The notes under the pieces were generated by a model, which had not been told where the DNA came from, did not search any database, and was given only the letters and a program-made list of their open reading frames with translations. DNA of 33,441 nt. It comes from Ichthyophonus hoferi (lineage: Eukaryota > Opisthokonta > Ichthyosporea > Ichthyophonida > Ichthyophonidae). Location: NCBI GenBank assembly GCA_002751075.1, contig NAOQ01000219.1, positions 66,548 through 99,988 of the forward strand. Direction: 5' to 3'. The stretch's first letter is position 1. Every line of letters starts with the position of its first letter. The position numbers and the translations under genes are program-made. Below are positions 1 through 9,200 of this stretch, piece after piece.

Positions 1-324
1 AGTATACATGGCTATATAGGCATATACATGCATACATATACATACATATTTATACATACTTATATTTATACATGCATACCTATGCACATACCTACACACA
101 CACATACGTATATATATATATACATACATACCTATGCACATCTTACGCACACATATACCCATGCCCATACTTACACACACATACCTATACATATATACAT
201 ACCCATGCACATGCTTACACACATACATATATATACATTATCTTACACTGCCCTAACCCCTAACCCCTGTGTAGTTATTTATTTATTTATTACCATAACC
301 CACTCACACTCCTCCTTTAAACAG
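1..324 (+). repeat. SNX3 intron end with (ACATAC)-type microsatellite
   Basis: This stretch lies directly upstream of the first visible SNX3 exon and ends in a plausible acceptor (AAACAG at 319-324), so it is read as the 3' part of an intron. Positions about 1-240 are a degenerate ACATAC/ATAC/ACAC tandem tract. Positions 251-268 hold a short CCCCTAA-like stretch of about two and a half units. The open frames through this tract are low-complexity artefacts rich in Tyr, His and Thr. No exon encoding the SNX3 N-terminus was seen here, so that exon should lie beyond the left edge. Confidence 0.7.
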
Positions 325-915
325 ACCAACTTACCCATTTTCAGGTGTAAAGAATTTAAATGTCGTCGTCGCTATAGTGATTTCATATGGCTCAAGACAG
401 AGCTAGAGAGAGAGGGTAGGATTATAGTACCTCCCTTGCCTACTAAGGCCATTAAGAAACAGATGTCTTTCTGGAGTAATAATGATGGTATCTTTGAGGA
501 AGACTTTGTGGAGAAGAGGAGGGAGGGGCTGGAGGTGTTTATTAACAAGTAAGTTAAGGAAGAGGTAGATAGGGGAGGGGAGGGTAGGTGAAGGTAGATT
601 ATATGGTATTATGTTATGTTATATTATATTATATTATATCTTATGTTACATTATAGTATATCCTATTGTACCATACTCTATCAGACCTCCTTCTTCCTTT
701 CTCCCTTTGCCACCCATACGATAGCCATTGCAATTTATTAATATATATGGGTATTACACGGTACTAAATAATAACCTTAAAAACCAACAACCAATCAATT
801 CCCATCCTTCAGAATTGCCGGCCATCCTATTGCACAGAATGAGAAGTGTCTCCACATGTTTCTAAATGATAATGAGATTAATAGGGACTATGTCCCAGGA
901 AAGTATAGGACTTAA
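325..915 (+). CDS. SNX3: Sorting nexin 3 (PX domain), 3' exons only
   Basis: Two exons, 325-548 and 813-915, joined by a GTAAGT...TTCAG intron in phase 2, give 108 residues that match the central and C-terminal parts of SNX3/SNX12/Grd19. The PX domain binds phosphatidylinositol 3-phosphate on early endosomes and works with retromer in cargo recycling. Visible motifs are TNLPIF at the exon start, RRRYSDF (the lipid-binding Arg-Tyr), VPPLPTKA, DGIFEEDFVEKRREGLEVFINK split by the intron, then AGHPIAQNEKCLHMFL and a DYVPGK tail before the stop. I place the acceptor at 324 because TNLPIF is a family motif; an AG at 344 would remove it. The first exon or exons, with the start codon and the beginning of the PX domain, lie outside the window. 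AATAAA follows eight bases or so after the stop. SNX3 and SNX12 cannot be told apart from this part alone. Confidence 0.93.
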
Positions 916-922
916 AGACAAC

Positions 923-928
923 AATAAA
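923..928 (+). terminator. AATAAA poly(A) signal of SNX3
   Basis: An exact AATAAA lies seven bases after the SNX3 stop codon (913-915). It implies a very short 3' UTR, as for EXO1 and CCNDBP1 in this window. Confidence 0.5.
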
Positions 929-2799
929 ACCACCATATATATAGTCATAGTTATTCTTTTGGTATGTAATTATTTTCTGTATATGTTACTATATATATAG
1001 TAGTAATCCTTACTATATCTGCTCTATCTATTACCTAGCAATACTTGTATTGATGTATGTTACCGAGTTCTTTTTGGAAATTGTTCTCAGGTAGGCTACA
1101 AGATCAAGCTCTTGACTATAAAACCATGTCTTAGTCTATCTGTGCTCTGCGTATGTAAAAGGACACTTTTAAACACCCTTTAATTCGGTATTTCCTCAAT
1201 TTAAGTGAATATAGGTAACAGGGACTCTCTTGTCTATACTTGTATCAAATATATAGGTATTATTTTTTTATGTCATCATTTTCTGTATGTATATAATCTT
1301 GTTTTTTGTATGTTTTTATTTACCTTTTTTAATATCTTAAACTATTACCCTGATAATGACGCATGCCGAGTGGCCAACTATGGTGTAAACAAAACCAGAA
1401 ACTCCGACTCAATCACACAGTGGTTGGTTTACAGTTTATACCCATTCTAAATACATGTGGTGAGACTGAAATTGGATCAAATGGTGTACCTAATATAATA
1501 TGGCATACAGGAATTAATATCAATATGAATCATTACTATGCAGGTTTGATAGATAATTTCTACTATTGGATTAATAGCAGATAATAAATAAAGAGAACGT
1601 ATTTTATACTTTAATATAAATAAGTAAGGTATCATTGTAATATAATGCACATGCTCCAACAGTAGTTACTGGTGAGTAATTGGGTACTAATCCTTTTATG
1701 AAGTATACCTTATAAAATTGCTGTTGTAACTCATATATATATATACATATATGCATATGCACACATACGTACCTATACATACACTTACGTATACATCACC
1801 CCAACTACTGATCTATCACCTACAATATAATATACATTGTTATAGGATTGTTTGTTTTTGCACTTACCACGTTGAAAATAATTATTTTGATAGCCGCTCA
1901 ACTGGAAAAGTAAGTAGGAATTGTATGAAGAATTTCAATTATACCAATCTTGACACATGTTATTAGAAATAAACCTAGGACTAATGCTATGTTAACAAGT
2001 ACTATTTTATTATTGTTAGGTAAGTAAGTAGTCAAAGTCTTTTGAGACTTAGCTTGCAGCTCAAGCTTCTGATCTGTGCTAAGTGAGGCCTTTAACTTTG
2101 TTGGAACCAAAATGTTCACCGCATTTAACACTCCATTATTTTATTTTTATTGTTCTAATATTTGCTTATTACTATAAAAAAGACGTCCCCTCCTCGTAAA
2201 GTGTGATACGGATTCTTTGCGAATGATCAATATTTGTTATTAGTTCGGGCTTAATGCTACAAAGTCAAAAACTCAACCAATTTGTAGAATAACTTACAGC
2301 TAGTGTGTTGTGACTATAATGAATATGATCTATATCTATCTGCGGGCACACTGGGATAATAATGTTTTTTGGAAAAATAACCACACCAGACTCGTTCACC
2401 TATACGGTTACTGCACTTGCACCTCAGCGTATTAAGACAGGAATTCCTCCTCAATTTGTAGATGATTATAACTAATACAGACAGCTAAGGATAAAACCAT
2501 CAAACATGCCTTCTCCTTCGTTACACCTGTCTAAACTTTCTATTGAAAGCGGATCAGATCTAAAATCTGCTTCCATTGTTAGGCAAGCATGGGACACTTC
2601 TAAACAGCGTCTAATTTGAACCTCTGAAACCTATGGTCAGGTCACTGGAACTATCATAGATTGCTATATATTGTCTTCTGGAAGACGAGGTACACCAACC
2701 TCAACTATTTGACCTTCTAGTAGAGTATCTGACTGACATGATTTAACTTTGCTAAATACAGCAGGGATAATATAAAAGCAAATATATATATATATATAT
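929..2799. other. Intergenic stretch with a decayed coding relic
   Basis: There is no recognisable intact gene between SNX3 and LTR-like copy A. An open frame of 73 codons at 1363-1584 (+) has no family resemblance I know. From about 2329 to 2715 (+) a single reading frame has a protein-like composition (motifs such as FTYTVTALAPQR, TGIPPQFVDDYN and SIVRQAWDTSKQRL) but is interrupted about twice, so it looks like a dead coding relic of unknown origin. A (TA)n/ATAC tract lies at about 1733-1790 and a pure TA run at 2783-2800. Confidence 0.4.
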
Positions 2800-3145
2800 A
2801 TTTGGTAATGAATAATAGCATGACCGTTCCTATAACCTATATCCGTTTAAAGGAGAAGGAATACTGAGTTAAGGGGACGTTCTAACGTATCCCTTTGCAT
2901 ATGCGGAGTACAGATAGGTTAAGATATTTTTTATTATAAAGACAGAATTACCCGAAGTTGTGGAATAGGCTTAGGTCGATAAGACTTGGAAAATACAGTT
3001 AGTTGAGCAGCCAGTTGTTGGCTGATGGTTTAGATTGCACCAAATATTTTTCCAGACTACATATGCAATAGTAATTGTTAATAATAATAGACACTATAGC
3101 TACATAAATAAATATTCAGATTAATTAAATGTTTCTGTTTTATAA
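2800..3145 (+). mobile_element. Solo-LTR-like dispersed repeat, copy A
   Basis: This is an aged member of the family best seen at 29007-29422. Shared blocks are the CCTATAACCTATATCCG-like segment, TTAAGGGGACG, CCCTTTGCATA, GGAGTACAGATA and, towards the end, CCAGACTACATATGCAATAG followed by TTAATTAAATG. It lacks a middle segment that copies B, C and D carry. The left edge is blurred by a preceding TA run and the right edge is approximate. Reading the family as LTRs rests on copies B and C, which start with TGTTGGG. Confidence 0.65.
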
Positions 3146-3223
3146 TAAATTGAACTTTGGAGTATGACTTGTAAATCAGTATCTTTAGACAACATTTGTT
3201 TTTGCTTTTGACTAAACCATTCC

Positions 3224-3229
3224 TTTATT
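3224..3229 (-). terminator. AATAAA poly(A) signal of EXO1
   Basis: TTTATT on the plus strand reads AATAAA in the gene sense, 16 bases past the EXO1 stop codon. This implies a very short 3' UTR. Confidence 0.5.
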
Positions 3230-3245
3230 TTCCATATATTTCATT

Positions 3246-4730
3246 TTACATGTCCCAGTCAGAACAATTCCTTAGGTCTGCCAAAAGAGATTCTTTATCA
3301 AATGGCTTAGAGTGATTCTCCTGTCTTCCCTGTCTGGAACCATTATTATGATCACCATGGTTACCATGGTTGCCTAGTAATGATTGATATGGCACCATAT
3401 TATGAATGACAGATGATACCAAGCGAGAGTTAATTGACATTAGATTGTTACGGACCATCTCCATCAATGGCGGATTTTTTATAATTCTTTTTCTATCTCC
3501 TTTACAACGTTTTTTTCTCCGTCTTTTCCGAAGCTTTTCTTCTATTGTTATTTCAAATGTGTCATGTTCTCTCTTATGTGTATCTAGAGATGACTTTTCG
3601 TTAAGGCGTGGAATAGGTAGGATAGGTATGCATAAAGGAATAGTGGGGCTATTACTTCTGCTCGTAACGGTAACAGTAGTGGCAGTAGTAGCGGTATTAA
3701 TATTAAGAGCTTCTATAAAAGGAGAGTCATAAAGAGGCTCCAATGTCACGGGGTGTAGGTTTCCCATGGCAAGGTTTGCTGCAATGATTGGACTGAGGTC
3801 AGGGCCAATAAAGGTCTCGACTGTCATTTGTTCTACATCATTTCCTACAGGAGTCAATGTGATAACCTTTTCTTGGGAAGGATCAAATACACGTTGATGC
3901 ATAAATACATGCACTGCCATTCTGGCTTGGTTTTCATATGTTGTAGTAATGCAATGTGGCCGCGTTTTGCGAAGATTATCCAGTGCCTGTTGTAAGCCTC
4001 CAAACGTATTTATAAGATAGAACGCAGTTTTGGCGCCAATTCCTTCCAGCGAAGGACAGTAATCACAGCCAGACAGTACACACATTTCAATTATTTTTTG
4101 TTGATTCCACCCACCAAACGCGCTCTCTAACCTGCTCTTTTTATAAATATCTATATTTCCTTCTGTATCCAACTTGTAAAGAACAACAGAGCAGCCATAT
4201 GGAATAAGATCGGAGTCTTCCGATATAACTGCATCAATCGCTCCTATTCTATTTAGGAATGCAAGTTGTGCATCGGATTCATAAGGGGCCATAATAAATT
4301 GTACATCCATATCTCTGCATATATCCATTAGGGGAAGCATCTCCGTAATAGTGATTGACAGCGCACTTTGGGCATGTTTCCATGCCCTCTTACTATCCTC
4401 TTTATCTAAACTCTCCATACATTTTTCCTTTGCGTGCTCTTTTTTCTCCCTTCTATTCCTATCCGTGTCTTTTTTGGCGGGCAATGGGCAGCCATCAAAT
4501 ACAAGAATAGGTCGTATGTTATGATTTAGGAGAAGTTGAATTCTTCGGCGACAGAAGTTTTGTAATTTACCTGTTGACCCACCGGTGACTAATTCAAGTG
4601 CACAGGAATAAGCGCCTCTGTAAAGCCAACCCATAGCATCAACCCCTATTGTCTTATTCTGAAACATGGAAATGTGTCCGTCTTTATCTACTGTTTCTGG
4701 AATGAATGGAAGCAGCCCCTTAATACCCAT
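3246..4730 (-). CDS. EXO1: Exonuclease 1 (XPG/Rad2 family), intronless
   Basis: A single 494-residue frame encodes a 5'-3' exonuclease/flap nuclease of the XPG/Rad2 superfamily, used in mismatch repair and double-strand-break end resection in the nucleus. The N-terminal domain starts MGIKGLLPFI. Metal-binding acids align with human EXO1: D31, D79 (VFDG), E151 and D153 (APYESDAQ), D172 and D174 (SEDSD), D223 (SGCDY). A helix-hairpin module, LEGIGAKTAFYL, follows at about 228-239. DNA-contact basics around K86 and R92-R93 are present. The closest resemblance is to EXO1 rather than FEN1, which starts differently and carries a PIP box. After about residue 345 the protein becomes low-complexity, with a basic cluster RKRRRKKRCK (401-410) that probably serves as a nuclear signal. 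At 494 aa it is much shorter than human EXO1 (846), so the C-terminal region that binds mismatch-repair partners is reduced or absent. The first ATG gives the exact family N-terminus. Confidence 0.95.
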   Translation of the reverse strand: MGIKGLLPFIPETVDKDGHISMFQNKTIGVDAMGWLYRGAYSCALELVTGGSTGKLQNFCRRRIQLLLNHNIRPILVFDGCPLPAKKDTDRNRREKKEHAKEKCMESLDKEDSKRAWKHAQSALSITITEMLPLMDICRDMDVQFIMAPYESDAQLAFLNRIGAIDAVISEDSDLIPYGCSVVLYKLDTEGNIDIYKKSRLESAFGGWNQQKIIEMCVLSGCDYCPSLEGIGAKTAFYLINTFGGLQQALDNLRKTRPHCITTTYENQARMAVHVFMHQRVFDPSQEKVITLTPVGNDVEQMTVETFIGPDLSPIIAANLAMGNLHPVTLEPLYDSPFIEALNINTATTATTVTVTSRSNSPTIPLCIPILPIPRLNEKSSLDTHKREHDTFEITIEEKLRKRRRKKRCKGDRKRIIKNPPLMEMVRNNLMSINSRLVSSVIHNMVPYQSLLGNHGNHGDHNNGSRQGRQENHSKPFDKESLLADLRNCSDWDM

Positions 4731-6213
4731 ATCTACACAACATATATTGTACTGTACTGCAGATTTGCATGCAAAGTTAGGAAAATACCAACCAAATCAA
4801 AAAATAATGCAACCAAATGATTCAAAAATCAACATGGAAATTTTTTAAGGAAAACAAGCCATGTATGGATTTTTGAAAATTTCAAATAGAGAAACCACAC
4901 CAAAAAATCTAGCTTTATTCTTTTTTGTAAATATTTTTTAAACAATTTGTTCTGTATGAGAGATTAGATTCGAACTAAATTAAAATTCCATTTATACATT
5001 ACATTGGAAGCATTCGGGTTATTTTAAATATCTATATGTACACATTATTATACATATATTACGTGTAAGAAAATTAATTTAAATCTTCGGTATATAATGC
5101 ATTTGATATATATATTAATTTTTATATACATTGGTAAACAATACGTTTGATTTGATCTATTGCTAAAATGAGAGAGCAATTCTGGCCCAATGGTTAACCG
5201 TATTACCATTTTTGTATTTTTGGCGGGAGATTAACCAGCTGATCCCATAATATCGCATTTGAAGCATTCCGATTTTTTCAAAAAAACTTCATACTACTTA
5301 GAATAGAATATTGAAAATTCTGAATCTCAATAAAATAAAACATTGACTGGGGTAAACATTTCAGAATTGATTTTATTGGCAATTACTTTACATTAGGCCA
5401 ACGTTAAGCCAGTTAATAGCCAATAAGAAATAAATATTAGTTGATGACTAATTGAAGCAAGTTAAAACAGCTAAAATACTCCGGGAATAAAATTTAAACG
5501 GAAACCTATAATTCTATTGGTTAGGCAATTGTGTATTACGATGTCTAAGCACTAATTCATGATATATATAATATAATATATATTCATTTTTGTTTATGTA
5601 TTTGTTATTTGTAATATAGTAACAGTTTTTCATTAATTGTACCCTACATATATATTTATATCTAACCATTTCATTTTTTAAAACTATATACACTGAAACT
5701 TTTAAACCCTATAGCTCCATATAGCATATACAGACATATAACATAACCTACCATAGCATAACAAGTGTAATATATGTATATATAATATTTAGTATTCAGG
5801 AATTCCCAATATTATAGTACTTGTAACATGAAAATATATTCGTAGCATACCTGTGAATTTTTTTTACTAAAACGCCACAGCTTACAACACATGAAATTCA
5901 AAAATGGGTAAATTAATTTCTTGACTATTATTATTATTTTTCCTCTTTCCTTCCTTCTTCTTCTGTCCTTCATACATACATACATACTTACTTACTTACA
6001 TACCATTTATATTGTCATACATATCATCGTACATACAATCATACATACTTACACACTTACACACATACTATCATGCATATAATCTCTTACACTCTTACAA
6101 ATAGTTGTTGGATCAGCCATCCGCTTTAGTACTATATACGTGTTATGCTATCTCCTCTGTGCCTGACTATACCTTGTTCGATACTAATGTGTAGTTATTT
6201 TCAGAGTAGAGAA
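4731..6213. promoter_or_regulatory. Divergent intergenic region between EXO1 and the SLC25 carrier
   Basis: About 1.5 kb with no coding signal separates the divergent EXO1 (-) and carrier (+) genes and should hold both promoters. It contains an E2F-like TTTTTGGCGGGAGA at 5217-5230, a TA/AATA-rich centre and a CATACATACTTACTTAC microsatellite at about 5972-6070. The block just before 6213 ends in TTATTTTCAG, which looks like a 3' splice site for a 5' UTR intron, but no upstream exon was identified. Confidence 0.45.
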
Positions 6214-9200
6214 ATGGAGTCTATCAAAAAAAAAAAAAAACCATATATAGGTACACGTACACTGATATTTTAGAACGCCAATAAATAAACCCGATTATAT
6301 TTAATCCCACCAATAAATACACAGACTTACCTCTAAACACACTAATAGACATATGCCTTCATATTTAAATTCCCCAATGAAAAGTCTCACATAAATTTAA
6401 GCCTACATTAGGCATACACATTTATATTTAAACTTAACCAATCATTATACACGTTTATATTTTAATACATACCTATATATAACTACATGGCTAGGGGAGA
6501 CCGAGAGGGAAGAACTTTCAGTACATATTAAGTATCTTATAGCTGGCGCTATGTCTGGGGCTGCGTCAAGGACTGTTGTTGCCCCGCTAGAGAGAACAAA
6601 AATTATATATCAGGTAAGTGGGGCATTAAGGTAGAGTAGGGTTCATTGTAGGGCAAGGCGGGGTATTGTATGCTATTGTTTTGTATTGTATTATTTGTAT
6701 AGTCTACAGTCTGTTATATTATGTTATATTATGTTATGCTATGTTATATTGTATTGTATTGTATTGTATTACATTCTTTTGTATTCCGACTTAGTATATT
6801 ATATGATATGTTTATACTACGAGCCTATGGGTAATCCATATATAGTTTGTAAGTTATAGTTTAAGTTTATACAAACAGCAAGATAGATACTAGATACCAT
6901 CACCCAATTATACACTTACACTTAGGGTCTCACGCTATTGTTATCTTTATTAATTTATTACTTTGTGAAAATATCTTTCCAAGAGTGAAAGATCGCTTAT
7001 TTTACGGCTAAAGGTTGCCAAAATATTCGATCAAGCCTATTAACGACACCAATTGACCAATAAAAGCAGTCTAGATTTTAATTGCTAATTTTGATTTAGG
7101 CTCTTTGCTTGAGTGTAATTAATTACGTAACAGATAAAAAAGAAAGAAATCACATGACACACTAGGCAATTAATTATATTTAATTAGTACCAATTTGATT
7201 GGTTATTTGTAAGTTAACACCAATCGTATCATGTTTCCAAATTTGCGATCAACACACGGTAATGTGTAATTGTAGCATCAAAAAGGTATATTACATTTAC
7301 ATACATGCATGCTTACTATCATTATCGTAACACATACATGCATATACACGTACAGCTACACCAAGGTCCCTCTCCCCCTACCATCCTACAAACCCTAGCA
7401 TCCATCTATCGTAGAGAGGGATATGCAGGGTTCTATAAAGGGAATGGTGCTAATGTTTTACGTATGGTACCCTATATGGCTGTGCAGTTTATGGCTTATG
7501 AGAATTATAAAAAGGTACGTTGGTTTATGTATTATAATTATTAAAATGTGATTTGGACGGTATAGTCTAATTATAAAGGAGGGGTTTGGTTGGTGTAATA
7601 AATGTATAAAATGTAATATAATTGATGTCTTATCATTTTGCAAGCATAATTTGATTGGTATCGTATCATTAATTATTTAAAGTCAATTCATTGGATTTAT
7701 TATAGTATTACCAAGACAATATAATTGAGGCATAATAAGTATATATAAAAAATATATTCATATATTATCTAAGATATATATATCTAACTAACTACATAAT
7801 TAATTAAAATACCACTAATTAATAATTAACTATGCCAACTAATAAAACATGGTTATTTAATTACGCAGACCTAATCACTTACACCTCATTACATGATTAA
7901 TAACTAAATTTGAAAAGGTCTTGCACAATTATTCTGATCTATATCATACTATCATACTAGCGTATTTAATAGAGTAATATATTATTTATTATTTGGTTTC
8001 TATTATATTGTATGCCAGTTATATTACTATAAATAATCATTTGCCAGTTACTACACGCATGTTTTTATTTATATTTAATTAAATTGTTTGGTTGGGTTAT
8101 ATGTTTTATTGCAATTTTAGTACAAATACATAGTCAATATAAAGCAAATCCGATTGCATAAATATATATACTATGAACTTAATAGAATAATATATTCTAT
8201 ATTTCATTTCTATTTTGTATTATATTAGATTGTATTATAGTATATGTATTAACTCTTACGTATTATCTATCTTGTACTCGATATTATGTTAACATAAAGT
8301 ATTGCATTATATTACATTTAACTATTTATACAGTCTGAAAATACTAATATATTTTATTATCTCTTATCTCTTATATACTATACATTTTAAGCTATATACG
8401 TATATATATACACTAACATATGATATTATACTATATATATATATATATATATATAGATATTTGTCCCACCCGAAGATAATAATCTTTTTATTGCTCAACG
8501 ATTATTGGCGGGGGCCCTAGCGGGTATGACGTCAGTATGTATGACGTATCCACTAGATCTAGTTAGGACCAGATTAAGTGCCCAACGGGAGGTAGCTAAT
8601 CGAAAGTATACAGGTAGGTGTATAATATATGTATGGTATGCATTATGTTATGTTCTGCTATGTTATATTTTTGTATTATGTTTTCTTATATTATATTATA
8701 TTATATTATATTATATTGTGTGTACAACTGGAGGTAGATAATAGGAAGTGTATATGTAGGTGTTCGATATATGTATGGTATATATTATGTTATGTTGTAC
8801 TATAGTGTTATAGTATATTATGTTATATTATGTTGTGTGATGTTATGTTATATTATTTTTTTATATTTTATGTTATACTATATTATGTTATGTGTTACAT
8901 TATATTATATTATATTATCACTAAAGTGGGATTTTGTTTTAATTATGGATGTATAAGCGAATACTCTTATATCAATATATCTATTATATTTATATAATTG
9001 CAGTAGATATAGAGGTAGAAACGGGTCAAGTGGCAGCATACACCCACATGCACATATTTCTATTTAGGATCAACCCAGTGTTCTATTATTTTGTTCTATT
9101 GTACACTAATGTGTAAAAATTTGAAAGGCATTTATTCGTTACGAATTTTGCATTAACATGGGATATTCCTAACCCTATTAATTGTTCTCTTGAGGCCTTT

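Noticed and set aside
28-324. Open frames rich in Tyr, His, Thr and Ile
   Set aside because: They translate an ACATAC/ACAC microsatellite in an intron. Only the part from 325 on is real SNX3 exon.
3406-3732. Plus-strand frame opposite EXO1
   Set aside because: It is an antisense shadow of the low-complexity EXO1 C-terminus, with no family resemblance.
4955-4975. TTCGAA-containing string as a tRNA T-loop
   Set aside because: No acceptor or anticodon stems can be drawn around it. I found no tRNA, rRNA or other structured RNA gene in the window.
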